Assembly (NCBI GenBank): GCA_949130495.1
Contig: OX422221.1
Span: 149,443,405 to 149,507,404, forward strand
Length of the DNA: 64,000 bases
Source of the DNA: Sambucus nigra
Lineage: Eukaryota > Streptophyta > Magnoliopsida > Dipsacales > Adoxaceae
Reading direction: 5' to 3'
The position numbers were made by a program, and so were the translations under genes. Below the pieces are notes generated by a model. It searched no databases. It worked only from the letters and a program-made list of their open reading frames with translations, and was not told the origin of the DNA. Shown here piece by piece: positions 46,601 to 60,400 of this stretch; position 1 is the first letter of the stretch; each line of letters begins with the position of its first letter.

Positions 46601-49600
46601 TTTTTAAGCCAAAGTCTAGAAATATGCAAATTACCGTCGTACTCTCAAATAAGGAGTCCCCCGTCTGCGGGGTCAGTTCCTACGAGTACATTGGTCCCGT
46701 GGGAGGTGTTGGGGCCACCCACGGGGACGTTCACGGGTTGTTTCTGGTTCTCACCCTCAAACACCATATATTTAAGGCTAAGTCTAGAAATAAGCAAATT
46801 ATCATCGTATTCTCACACCGGGAGTCCCGCGGCTGCGGGGTCAGTTTCTACGAGTTACATTGGTCCAGTGGGAGGTGTTGGTGCCCCATCCACGGGGCCG
46901 TTAGAGGGCTGTTTCGAGTTCTCACCCTCTAACGTCATGTTTTTAAGCCTAAGTCTAGAAATATGCAAATTACCATCGTACTCTCAAACCGGGAGTCCCG
47001 CGGCTACAGGGTCAGTTCCTAAGAGTTACATTGGTACTGTGGGAGGTGTTGGTGCCACCCACGGGGCCGTTCGGGGGCTGTTTCTAGTTCTCACCCTATA
47101 ACACCATGTTTTTAAGCCTAAGTCTAGAAATATGCAAATTACCATCGTATTATGAAACCGGGAGTCCCTCGGCTGCGGGGTCAGTACCTACGAGTTACAT
47201 TGGTCTCGTGGGAGGTGTTGGTGCCATCCACGGGGAAGTTCGGGGGTTGTTTCTAGTTCTCACCCTGTAATGCCATGTTTTTAAGCCTAAGTCCAGAAAC
47301 ATGCAAATTATCATTGTACTCTCAAACCGGGAGACCCGCGGCTGCGGGGTCAGTTCCTACGAGTTAGATTGGTCCCGTGGGAGGTGTTGGTGCCACCCAA
47401 GGGGCCGTTCGGGGGCTGTTTTGAGTTTTCACCCTCTAACGCTCTGTTTTGCTTAAGTCTAGATATATGCAAATTACCGTCATATTTTCAAATTGAGCGT
47501 CCCGCGACTGCGGGGTCAGTTCCTACGAGTTACATTGGTACCGTGGGAGGTGTTGGTGCCACCCACGGGGACGTTTGAGGGTTGTTTCTAGTTCTCACCC
47601 TCTAACGCCATGTTTTTAGGCCTAAGTCTAGATATATGAAAATTATCGTCGTACTCTCAAACTGGGAGTCCCGCGACAACGGAGTCTGTTCCTACGAGTT
47701 ACATTGGTTCCGTGGGAGGTGCTGGTGCCACCCACGGGACCGTTCGGGGGCTGTTTCTAGTTCTCACCCTCTAACGCCATATATTTAAGCCTAAGTCTAG
47801 AAATATGCAAATTATCATCGTATTCTCAAATCGAGAGTCCCGCAGGTGCGGGGTCACTTCCTACGAGTTACATTGGTCCCGTGGCAGGTGTTGGTGCGCC
47901 ACCCACGGGGCCATTAAAGGGCTATTTCGAGTTCTCACCCTCAAACATCATGTTTTTAAGCCTAAGTCTAGAAATATGCAAATTATCGTTGTATTCTCAA
48001 ACTGGGAGTCCCGCGGCTGCGGAGTCAGTTCATACAAGTTACATTGGTCCCGTGGGTGGCGTTGGTGCCACCCAAGGGGCCGTTCGGGGGCTGTTTCGAG
48101 TTTTCACCCTCTAACTCCGTGTTTTGCTTAAGTCTAGAAATATGCAAATTACCGTCGTACTCTCAAACCGGGAGTCCCGCGGCTGCAGGGTCAGTTCCTA
48201 CGAGTTACATTGGTCTCGTGGGAGGTGTTGGTGCCAGCCACAAGGACGTTCGAGGGTTGCTTCTAGTTCTCACCCTGTAACGCCATGTTTTTAAGCCTAA
48301 GTCTAGAAACATTCAAATTATCATCGTACTCTCAAATTTGGAGACCCGCGGCTGAGGGGTTAGTTCCTACAAGTTACATTGGTCCCGTGGGAGGTGTTGG
48401 TGCCACCCACGGAGCCGTTAGAGGGTTGTTTTGAGTATTCACCCTCTAACGCCTTTTTTTTAAGCCTAAGACAAAAAATATGCAAATTATCGTCGTATTC
48501 TCAAACCAGGGGTCCCACGGCAGCGGAGTAAGTTCCTACGAGTTGCATTGGTCCCGATGGAGGTGTTGGTGCCACCCACGGAGCCGTTGGGGGGCTGTTT
48601 CGAGTTTTCACCCTCTAACGACATGTATTGCTTAAGTCTAGAAATATACAAATTACCATCGTACTCTCAAATCGGGAGTCCCACGACTATGGGGTCAGTT
48701 CCTACGAGTTACATTGGTCCCGTGGGAGTTGTTGGTGCCACCCACTGGGACGTTCGGGGGTTGTTTCTAGTTCTCACCCTCTAACGCCATGTTTTTAAGC
48801 CAAAGTCCAGAAATATGCAAATTATCATTGTACTCTCAAATCGGGAGTCCCGCAGCTGCGGGGTCAGTTCCTATGAGTGACATTGGTCCCGTGGGAGGTT
48901 TTGGTGTGCCACCCACGGGGCCGTTAGAGGGCCGTTTCAAGTTAAAACCCTCTAACTCCTTGTTTTTAAGCCTAAGTCTAAAAATATGCAAATTATCGTC
49001 GTATTCTCAAACCGGGAGTCCTGCGACTGCGGGATCAGTTTCTACGAGTTACATTGGTCCCGTGAGAGGTGTTGGTGCCACCCACGGGGACATTTGGGGG
49101 TTGTATCTAGTTCTCACCCTCTAACGCCATGTATTGCTCAAGTCCAAAAATATGCAAATCACCATCATACTCTCAAACCGAGAGTCCCGCGGCTACGGGG
49201 TCAGTTCCTACGAGTTACATTGGTCACGTGGGAGGTGTGGGTGCCACCCACTAGGACGTTCGGGGGTTGTTTCTAGTTCTCACCCTCTAACACCATGTTT
49301 TTAAGCCTAAGTCTATAAATATGCAAATTACTGTCGTACTCTCAAACCGGTAGACCCGCGGCTGCGGGGTTAGTTCCTAAGAGTTACATTGGTCCCGTGG
49401 GAGGTGTTGGTGCCACCCACGGGGACGTTCGAGGGTTGTTTCTAGTTCTCACCCTCTAACGCATTGTTTTTAAGGTTAAGTCTAGGAATATGCAAATTAC
49501 TATCCTATTCTCAAATCGGAAGTCCCGCAGCTGCGGGGTCAGTTTCTACGACTTACATTGGTCCCGTGAGAGGTGTTGGTGCCATCCACGGGGACATTCG

Positions 49601-52600
49601 GGGGTTGTATCTAGTTCTCACCCTCTAACTCCATGTTTTTAAGCCTAAGCCTAGAAATATGCAAATTACCGTCATATTCTCAAATCGGGAGTTCCGCGGC
49701 TGCGGGGTCAGCTCCTACGAGTTACATTGGTCCAATAGGAGGTGTTGATGCAACCCATGGGGCCGTTAAGGGTTTGTTTTGAGTTTTTACCCTCTAACGC
49801 CATGTATTGCTTAAGTCTAGAAATATGCAAATTACCATCATTCTCTCAAAGCGGGATTCTCGCGGCTGCGGGGTCAGTTCCTACGAGTTACATTTGTCCC
49901 GTAGGAGGTGGTGGTGCCACCCATTGGGACGTTCGGGGGCTGTTTCTAGTTCTCACCCTCTAACACCATGTTTTTAAGCCTAAGTCTATAAATATGAAAA
50001 TTATCGTCGTACTCTCAAACCTGGTGTCCCGGGGCTGCGGGGTCAGTTCCTACGAGTTACATTTGTCCCGTGGGAGGTGTTGGTGCCACCAACGGGGCCG
50101 TTAGAGGGATGTTTTGAGTTTTCACCCTCTAACGCCTTGTTTTCAAGCCTAAGTCTAAAAATATGCAAATTATCATCTTATTCTCAAACCGGGAGTCCCG
50201 CGGTTGCGGGGTCACTTCCTACGAGTTGCATTGGTCCCGTGGGAGGTGTTGGTACCACCCACGGGGCCCTTCGGTGGCTGGTTCGAGTTTTTACCCTCTA
50301 ACGCCATGTTTTGCTTAAGTCTAAATATATGAAAATTACAGTCGTACTCTTAAACCGGGACACCCGCGGCTGCGGGGTCTGTTCCTACGAGTTACATTGG
50401 TCCCGTGGGAAGTGTTGGTGCCACCCACGGGGCCGTTCGGGGGTTGCTTCAAGTTCTCACCCTCTATCGCCATGTTTTTAAGTGTATGTCTAAAAATATG
50501 GAAATTATCATCATATTCTCAAACCGGGACTCCCGCGGCTGCGGAATCAGTTTCTACGAGTTACATTGGTCCCGCGGGAGGTGTTGGTGCCACCCACGCG
50601 ACCGATCGGGGGATGTTTCTAGTTCTCATCCTCTAACGCATTGTTTTTAAGCTTAAGTCCAGAAATATGCAAATTATCGTCATATTCTCAAATCGGGAGT
50701 CCCGCGGCTGCGGGGTCAGTTTCTAGGAGTTACATTGGTCCCGTGGGAGGTGTTGGTGACACCCATGGGGATGTTCGGGGGATGTATCTAGTTATGACCC
50801 TCTAACACCATTTTTTTAAGCCTAAGTCTTGAAATATGCAAATTAAAGTCATATTCTCAAACCGGGAGTACCGCGGCTGCGGGTTCAGTTCCTACGAGTT
50901 ACATTGGTCCCGTGGGAGGTGTTGGTGCGCCACCCACGGGGCCGTTAGAGGGCTGTTTCGAGATCTCACCCTCTAACGCCTTGTTGTTAAGCGTAAGTCT
51001 AAAAATATGCAAATTATCGTCGTATTCTCAAACCGGGAGTCTCGCAGATGCGAGGTCAGGTCCTAGGAGTTACATTCGTCCCGTGGAAGGTCTTGGTTCC
51101 ACCCAAGGGGCCGTTCGGGGCATGTTTCGAGTTTTCACCCTCTAACGCCATGTATTGCTTAATTCTAGAAATATGCAAATTACAATCGCACTCTGAAACC
51201 GGGAGTCCCGCGGCTACGGGGTCAGTTTCTATGAGTTACATTAGTCCCGTGGGAGGTGTTGGTGCCACCCACTGGGACGTTCGGGGGCTGTTTCTGGTTC
51301 TCACCCTCTAACGCCATGTTTTTAAGCCTAAGTCTAGAAATATGCAAATTACTATCGTACTCTCAAATCGGGAGACCCACGGCTGCGGGGTCAGTTCCTA
51401 AGAGTTTCATTGGTCCCGTGGGAGGTGTTGGTGCCACCCACGGGGCCGTTCGGGGGCTGTCTCTAGTTCTCACCCTCTAACGCATTGTTTTTAAGGTTAA
51501 GTCTAGAAATATGCAAATTACCATCCTATTCTCAAATCGGGAGTCCCGCGGCTGTGGGGTCAGTTTCTACGAGTTACATTGGTCCCGTGAGAGGTGTTGG
51601 TGCCACCCACGGGGACATTCGGGGGCTGTATCTAGTTCTCACCCTCTGACGCAATGTTTTTAAGCCTAAGTCTAGAAATATGCAAATTACCGTCACATTC
51701 TCAAACCGGGAGTCCCGCGGCTGCGGGATCAATTCCTACGAGTTACATTGGTCCGGTGGGAGGTGTTGGTTCCACCCACGGGGCCGTTAATGGTCTGTTT
51801 CGAGTTTTTACCCTCTAACGTCATATATTTCTTAAGTCTAGAAATATGAAAATTACCATCGTACTCTCAAACCGGAAGTCCCGCGGGTGCGGGGTCAGTT
51901 CCTTCGAGTTACATTGGTCCCGTAGGAGGTGTTGGGGCCACCCACTGGGACGTTCGGGGGCTGTTTCTAGTTCTCACCCTCTAACGCCATGTTTTTAAGC
52001 CTAAGTCTAGAAATATGCAAATTACGGTCTTACTCTCAAACCGGGAGACCCTCGGCTACGGGGTCAGTTCCTACGAGTTGCATTGGTCCCGTGGGAGGTG
52101 TTGGTGCACCACCCACGGGTCCGTTAGAGGGCTATTTCGAGTTCTCACTATGCAACGTCATGTTTTTAAGCCTAAGTCTAAAAATATGCAAATTATAATC
52201 CTATTCTCAAACCGAGAGTCCCACGGCTGCGGGGTCACTTCCTTCGAGTTGTATTGGTCCCGTGGGAGGTGTTGGTGCCCCCCACGGGGCCGTTCGGTGG
52301 CTGTTTCGAGTTTTCTCCCTCTAACGCCATGTTTTTAAGCATAAGTATAAAAATATGAAAATTACCATCGTACTCTCCAACCGGGAGACCAACAGCTACG
52401 GGGTCAGTTCCTACGAGTTACATTGCTCCTGTGGGAGGTGTTGGTGCCACCCACGGGGCCGTTCGGGGGTTGCTTTAAGTTCTCAGCCTCTAACGCCATG
52501 TTTTTAAGTGTATGTCTAAGAATATGAAAATTACCGTCGTATTCTCAAATCGGGAGTCTCGCGACTGCGGAATCAGTTTCTACGAGTTACATTGGTCCCG

Positions 52601-52950
52601 TGGGAGGTGTTGGTGCCACCCACACGGACGTTCGGAGGCAGTTTCTAGTTGTCATCCTCTAACGCATTATTTTTAAGGTTAAGTCTAGAAATATGCAAAT
52701 TTCCGTCATATTCTCAAATCGGGAATCTCGCGACTGCGGGGTCAGTTTCTATGAGTTACATTAGTCCCGTGGGAGGTGTTGGTGACACCCACGGGGACGT
52801 TCGGGGAATGTATCTAGTTCTCACCCTCTAACGCAATGTTTTTAAGACTAAGTCTAGAAATATGCAAATTACTGTCATATACTCAAACCGGGAGTACCGC
52901 GGCTGCGGGGTCAGCGGGGTCAGTTCCTACGAGTTACATTGGTCCCGTGG
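40640..52950 (+). repeat. Higher-order repeat C (about 6.07 kb, 36 monomers)
   Basis: Monomer variants recur in order about 6.07 kb apart: 40820 to 46887 (6067 bp), 42479 to 48548 (6069), 43674 to 49742 (6068). The offset then rises to 6242 at 45014/51256 and to 7430 at 45891/53321, so single monomers and a block of about seven were gained or lost after the duplication. The copies differ at scattered bases, more than the 8-mer duplication does, so this event is older. Confidence 0.82.
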
Positions 52951-54258
52951 GAGGTGTTGGTGCCACCCACGGGGACATTCGGGGGCTGTTTCTAGTTCTC
53001 ACCCTCTAACACCATGTTTTTAAGCCTAAGTCTAGAAATATACAAATTATCATCATATTCTCATACCAGGAGTCCCGCGGCGGCGGGGTTAGTTCCTACG
53101 AGTTACATTATTACATTGGTCCTATGGGAGGGGTTGGTGCCACCCACGGGGCCGTTAGGGGGTTGTTTCAAGTTTTCACCCTCTAACGTCATGTTTTGCT
53201 TAAGTCTAGAAATATGCTAATTACCGTCGTATTCTCAAATCGGGAGTCTCGCTGCTGCGAGGTCAGTTCCGACGAGTTAAATTGGTCCCGTGGGAGATGT
53301 TGGTTCCACCCACGGGGATGTTCGGGGTTTTTTTCTAGTTCTCACCCTCGGACGCCATGTTTTTAAGCCCAAGTTTAGAAATATGAAAATTATCGTCGTA
53401 TTCTCAAATCGGGAGTCACGCGGCTGCGGGGTCATTTTCTACGAGTTACATTGGTCCTGTGGGAGGTGTGGGTGCCACCCACGGGGCCATTAGAGGGCTG
53501 TTTCGAGTTCTCACCATCTAACATCATGTTTTTAAGACAAAGTTTAGAACTATGAAAATTATCATCGCATTCTCAAACCGAGAGTCCCGCTGCTACGGGG
53601 TCAGTTCCTACGAGTTACGTTGGTCCCGTGGGAGTGTTGTTGCCACCCAACGGGCCGTTCTCGGGCTATTTCGAGTTCTCCCCCTCTAACGCCATGTTTT
53701 TTAACCTAAGTCTAGAAATATGCAAATTACCATCATATTTTTAAACTGGGAGTCCCGCGGCTGGGGGGTCACTTCCTACGAGTTACATTGGTCCTGTGGG
53801 AGGTGTTGGTGCCACCCACGTGGACGTTCGGGGGCTATTTCTAGTTCTCACCCTCTATCGCTATGTTTTTAAGCCTAAGTCTATAAATATGCAATTTTTC
53901 ACCGTATTCTCAAACCGGGAGTCCCGCGGATGCGGGGTCAGTTCCTACGAGTTACATTGTTACATTAGTCCCGTGGGAGGTGTTGGTGCCACCCACTGGG
54001 CCGTTAGGGGGCTGTTTCGAGTTTTCACCCTCTAACGCCATGTTTTGTTTAAGTCTAAAAATCTATAAATTACCGTCGTATTCTCAAACCGGGAGTCCCA
54101 TGGCTATGTGGTCAGTTCCTACGAGTTACATTGGTCCCGTGGGAGGTGTTAGTGCCTCCCACGGGGCCGTTCGGGAGCTATTTCGAGTTTTCACCCTCTA
54201 ATGCCATGTTTTTAAGCCTAAGTCTAAAAATAAGTAAATTATCATCGTATTCTCAAAC

Positions 54259-57200
54259 CGGGTGTCTCGCGGCTGCGGCGTCAGTTCCTACGAGTTACAT
54301 TGGTCCCGTGGGAGGTGTTGGTGCCACCCACGGGGCCGTTAGGGGGCTGTTTCCAGTTTTTACCCTCTAACGCCATGTATTGCTTAAGTCTAGAAATATG
54401 AAAATTACCATTGTACTCTAAAATCGGGAGTCCCACGGATGCGGGGTCAGTTTCTACGAGTTACATTGGTCCCGTGAGAGGTGTTGGTGCCACCCTACGG
54501 GCCGTTCGGGGGCTATTTCGAGTTCTCACCCTCTAACGCCATGTTTTTAGCCTAAGTCTAGAAATATGCAAATTACCGTCATACTCTCAAACCGGGAGTC
54601 CTGCGGCTACGTGGTGAGTTCCTACGAGTTACATTGGTCCCGTGGGAGGTGTTAGTGCCTCCCACGGGGCCATTCGGTATCTGTTTCGAGTTTTCACCCT
54701 CTAATGCCATGTTTTTAAGCCTAAGTCTAAAAATAAGTAAATTATAATCGTATTCTCAAACCGGGTGTCCCGCGGCTGCGGGGTCAGTTCCTACAAGTTA
54801 CATTGGTCCCGTGGGAGGTGTTGGTGAAACCCACGTGGCCGTTAGGGGGCTGTTTCTAGTTTTTACCCTCTAACGCCATGTATTGCTTAAGTCTAGAAAT
54901 ATTCAAATTACCATCGTACTCTCAAATTGGGAGTCCCGTGGATGCGAGGTGAGTTCTTACGAGTTACATTGGTCCCGTGGGAGGTGTTGGTGCCACCCTA
55001 CGGGCCGTTTGGGGGTAATTTCGAGTTCTCACCCTCTAACGCCATGATTTAAGCCTAAGTCTAGAAATATGCAAATTACCGTCATACTCTGAAACCGGGA
55101 GTCCCGCGGCTACGTGGTCAGTTCCTACGAGTTACATTGGTCCCGTGGGAGGTGTTAGAGCCTCCCACGGGGCCGTTTGGTGGATGTTTCGAGTTTTCAC
55201 CCTCTAATGTCATGTTTTTAAGCCTAAGTCTAAAAATAAGTAAATTATCATCATATTCTTAAACCGGGTGTCTCGCGGCTGCGGGGTCAGTTCCTACGAG
55301 TTATATTGGTCATGTGGGAGGTGTTGGTGCCACCGACGGGGCCGTTAGGGGGCTGTTTCCAGTTTTTACCCTCTAACTCCATGTATTGCATAAGTCTAGA
55401 AATATGAAAATTACCATCGTACTCTAAAATCGGGAGTCCCACGGCTGCGTTGTCAGTTCCTACGAGTTACATTGGTCCCGTGGGAGGTGTTGGTGCCACC
55501 CTACGGGCCGTTCGGGGGCTGTTTCGAGTTCTCACCCTCTAACGCCATGTTTTAAGCCTAAGTCTAGAAATATGCAAATTACCGTCATACTCTCAAACCG
55601 GGAGTCCCAGAGCTACGTGGTCAGTTCCTACGAGTTACATTGGTCCCATGGGATGTGTTAGTGCCTCTCACGGGGCCGTTCGGGATCTGTTTTGAATTTT
55701 CACCCTCTAATGCCATGTTTTTAAGCCTAAGTCTAGAAATATGCAAATTACCGTCATACTCCCAAACTGGGAGTCCGGCGGCTACGTGGGAGTTCCTACG
55801 AGTTACATTGGTCCCGTGGGAGGTGTTAGTGCCTCCCACGGGGCCGTTCAGAATCTGTTTCGAGTTTGCACCCTCTAATGCCATGTTTTTAAGCCTAAGT
55901 CTAAAAATAAGTAAATTATAATTGTATTCTCAAACTGGGTGTCCCGCGGCTGCGGGGTCAGTTCCTACGAGTTACATTGGTCCTGTGGGAGGTGTTGGTG
56001 AAACCCACGGGGCCGTTAGGGGGCTGTTTCTTGTTTTTACCCTCTAACGCCACGTATTGCTTAAGTCTGGAAATATGCAAATTACCATCGTACTCTCAAA
56101 TTAGGACTCCCGCGGCTGCGGGGTCAGTTCCTACGAGTTACATTGGTCCCGTGGCAGGTGTTGGTGCCACCCTACGACCCGTTCGGAGGCTGTTTGGAGT
56201 TCTCACCCTCTAACGCCATGGTTTAAGCCTAAGTCTAGAAATATACAAATTACCATCATACTCTGAAACCGGGAGTCCCGAGGCAACGTGGTCAGTTCCT
56301 ACGAGTTACATTGGTCCTGTGGGAGGTGTTAGTGCCTCCCACGGGGCCGTTCGGGGGCTGTTTCGAGTTTTCACCCTCTAATGTCATGTTTTTAAGCCTA
56401 AGTCTAAAAATAAGTAAATTATCATCGTATTCTCAAACAGGCTGTCCCGCGGCTGCGGGGTCAGTTCCTACGACTTACACTGGTCCCGTGGGAGGTGTTG
56501 ATGCCACCGACGGGGCCGTTAAGGGGCTGTTTCCAGTTTTTAACCTCTAACGCCATGTATTGATTAAGTCTAGAAATATGAAAATTACCATCGTACTCTC
56601 AAATCGGGAGTCCCTCGGCTGTGGGGTCAGTTCCTACGAGTTACATTGGTCCCGTGGGAGGTGTTGGTTCCACCCTACGGGCCATTCGGGGGTTGTTTTG
56701 AGTTCTCACCCTCTAACGCCATGTTTTAAGCCTAAGTCTAGAAATTGGTAAATTACCGTCATACTCTCAAATCGGGAGACCCGCGCGTACGTGGTCAGTT
56801 CATATGAGTTACATTGGTCCCGTGGGAGGTGTTAGTGCCTCCCACGGGGCCGTTCGGGGGCTGTTTCGAGTTCTCACCCTCTAACGCCATGTTTTTAAGC
56901 CTAAGTCTAAAAATAAGTAAATTATCATCGTATTCTCAAACCGGCTGTCCCGCGGCTACGGGGTCAGTTCCTACGAGTTACATTGGTCCCGTGGGAGGTG
57001 TTGGTGCCACCCACGGGGCCGTTAGGGGGCTGTTCCCATTTTTTACCCTCTAACGCCATGTATTGCTTAAGTCTAGAAATATGCAAATTATCATCTTACT
57101 CTTAAACCGGGAGTCCCGCGGCTGCGAGGTCAGTTCCTACGAGTTACATAGGTCCGGTGGGAGGTGTTGGTGCCACCCTACGGGCCGTTCCGGGGCTGTT

Positions 57201-57448
57201 TCGAGTTCTCGCCCTCTAATGCCATATTTTAAACCTAAGTCTAGAAATATGCAAATTACCGTCGAACTCTCAAATCGGGAGTCCCGCGACTGTGGGTTCA
57301 GTTCCTATGAGTTACATTGGTCCTGTGGGAGGTGTTAGTGCCTCCCACGGGGCCGTTCGGGGGTTGTTTCGAGTTGTCGGCCTCTAACGCCATTTTTTAA
57401 TCCTAAGTCTAGAAATATGCAAATTACCGTCGTATTCTCAAATCGGGA
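54259..57448 (+). repeat. 503-bp trimer repeats within the satellite
   Basis: A variant monomer with GGGTGTC or GGCTGTC in place of GGGAGTC occurs at 54259, 54762, 55265, 55936, 56439 and 56942. Spacings are 503, 503, 671, 503 and 503 bp, that is three monomers each time with one four-monomer step. The monomer before it carries the perfect-hairpin variant (CCTCCCACGGGG), and the one after it the CCACCCTACGGG or CCACCCACGGGG variant, so three monomer types alternate. Confidence 0.88.
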
Positions 57449-60400
57449 GTCCCGCGGCTGCGAGGTCAGTTCCTATGAGTTACATTGGTCCCGTGGGAGG
57501 TGTTGGTTCCACCCACGGGGCCGTACGGGGGCTTTTTCGAGTTCTCACCCTCTAACGCCATGTTTTTATGCCTAAGTCTATAAATATACAAATTTCTGTC
57601 TTATTATCAAACCGGGAGTCCCGCGGCTGCGGGGTCAGTTCCTACGAGTTACATTGGTCCCGTGTGAGGTGTTGGTTCCACCCACGGGGACGTTCGGGTG
57701 TTGTTTCTAGTTCTCACGTTCTAACCCCATGTTTTTAATCCTAAGTCTATAAATATGCAAATTATCTTCGTATTCTCAAACCGGGAGTCCCGCGGCTGCG
57801 GGGTCAGTTCCTACGAATTACATTGTTACATTGGTCCTGTGGGAGGTGTTGGTGCCAGCCACGGGGCCTTCAGGGGGCTGTTTCGAGTTTTCACCCTCTA
57901 ACGCCCTGTTTTGTGTAAGTCTAGAAATATTCAAATTACCGTCGTATTCTCAAATCGGGAGTCCCGCTGCTGCAGGGTCAGTTCCTACAAGTTACATTGG
58001 TCCCGTGGGAGGTGTTGGTGCCACCCACGGGGATGTTCGGGGGCTGTTTCTAGTTCTCACCCTCTAACGCCGTATATTATGCCTAAGTCTGAAATATGCA
58101 AATTATCATCGTATTCTCAAACCGGGAGTCCCGCGGCTGCAGGGTCAGTTCCTACGAGTTACATTGGTCTCATGGGAGGTGTTGTTTCCACCCAAGGGGC
58201 CGTTCGGGGCCTGTTTTGAGTTTTCACCCTCTAACGCCATGTTTTGCTTAAGTCTAGAAATATGCAAATTACCGTCGTACTCTCAAACCGGGAGTCACGC
58301 GGCTGTGGGGTCAGTTCTCACGAGTTACATTTATCTCGTGGGTGGTGTTGGTGCCACCCACAGGGACATTAGGGGTTGTTTCTAGTTCTCACCCTCTACC
58401 GCCTTGTTTTTAAACCTAAGTCTAGAAATATTTAAATTACCATCGTACTCTCAAATCGGGAGACCCGCGGCTGCGGGGTCAGTTCCTAAGAGTTACATTG
58501 ATCCCGTGGGAGGTGTTGGTGCCACCCACAAGGGACGTTCGGGGGCCGTTTCGACTTCTCACCCTCTAACGCCATGTTTTAAGCCTAAGCCTAGAAATAT
58601 GCAAATTACCGTCGTACTCTCAAACCGGGAGTCCCGCGGCTACGGGGTCAGTTGCTACGAGTTACATTGGTCCCGTGGGAGGTGTTACTGCCTCCCACGG
58701 GGCCGTTCGGGGGCTATTTCGAGTTTTCACCCTCTAATGCCATGTTTTTAAGCCTAAGTCTAAAAATAAGTAAATTATCATCGTATTCTCAAACCGGGTG
58801 TCTCGCGGCTGCGGCGTCAGTTCCTACGAGTTGCATTGGTCCCGTGGGAGGTGTTGGTGCCACCCACGGGGCCGTTAGGGGGTTGTTTCCAGTTTTTACC
58901 CTCTAACGCCATGTATTGCTTAAGTCTAGAAATATGAAAATTACTATTGTACTCTAAAATCGGGAGTCCCACGGCTGCGGGGTCAGTTTCTACGAGTTAC
59001 ATTGGTCCCGTGGGAGGTGTCAGTGCTTCCCACAGGGCCGTTCGGGGGATGTTTCAAGTTTTCACCCTCTAACGCCATATTTTGCTTAAGTTTAGAAATA
59101 TGCAAAGTATCGTCGTACGCTCAAATCGGGAGTCCCGCGGCTGCGGGGTCAGTTCCTCCGAGTTACATTTGTCCTGTGGGAGGTGTTGGTGCCACCCACA
59201 GGGCCGTTCGGGGGCTGTTTCGAGTTCTCACCCTCTAACTCCATGTTTTTAGCCTAAGTCTAGAAATATGCAATTTATCGTCATATTCTCAAACCGGGAG
59301 TCCCGCGGCTGTGGGGTCAGTTCCTACGACTTACATTGGTCCCTTGGGAGGTGTTGGTGCACCACCCACGTGGCCGTTAGAGGGCTGTTTCGAGTTCTCA
59401 CCCTCGAACGTCATGTTTTTAAGCCAAAGTTTATAAATATGCAAATTATCATCGTATTATCAAACCGGGAGTCCCGCGGCTGCGGGGTCAGTTCCTACGT
59501 GTTATATTTGTCCCGTGGAAGGTGTTAGTGCCACCCACAGGGCCGTTCGGGTGCTGTTTTGAGTTCTCACCCTCTAACGGTATGTTTTAAGCCTAAGTCT
59601 AGAAATATGCTAATTACCGTCGTATTCTTAAACCGGGAGTCCCGCGGCTGTGGGGTCAGTTCCTACGAGTTACATTGATCCCGTGGGAGGTGTTGGTGCG
59701 CCACCCACGTGGCCGTTAGAGGGCTATTTCGAGTTCTCACCCTCGAACGTCATGTTTTTAGGCCTAAGTGTAGAAATATGCAAATTATCGTCGTATTTTC
59801 AAATCGGGAGTCCCGCAGCTGCGGGGTCAGTTCCTACGAGTTACATTCGTCCCATGGGAGGTGTTGGTGCCACCCAAGCGGCCGTTGAGGGGTTGTTTTG
59901 AGTTTTCACCCTCTAACGCCATGTTTTGCTTAAGTCTAGAAATATGCAAATTACCGGAGTACTCTCAAACCAGGAGTCCCGCGACTGCGGGGTCAATGCC
60001 TACGAGTTACATTGGTCTCGTGGGAGGTGTTGGTGCCTTCCACGGGGACGTTCGAGGGCTATTTCTAGTTCTCACCATCTACCGCCATATTTTTAAGCCT
60101 AAGTGTAGAAATATGCAAATTACTATCATACTCTCAAACCGGGAGACCCGCGGCTGCGGGGTCAGTTCCTAAGAGTTGCATTGGTCCCGTGGGAGGTGTT
60201 GGTGCCACCCACAAGGGAAGTTCGGGGGTTGTTTCGAGTTCTCACCCTCTAACGCCATGTTTTAAGCCTAAGTCTAGAATTATGCAAATTACTGTCGTAC
60301 TCTCTAACCGGGAGTCCCGCGGCTACGGGGTCAGTTCCTAAGAGTTGCATTGGTCCCGTGGAGGTGTTGGTGCCTCCCGCAGGGCCGTTCGGAGGCTATT

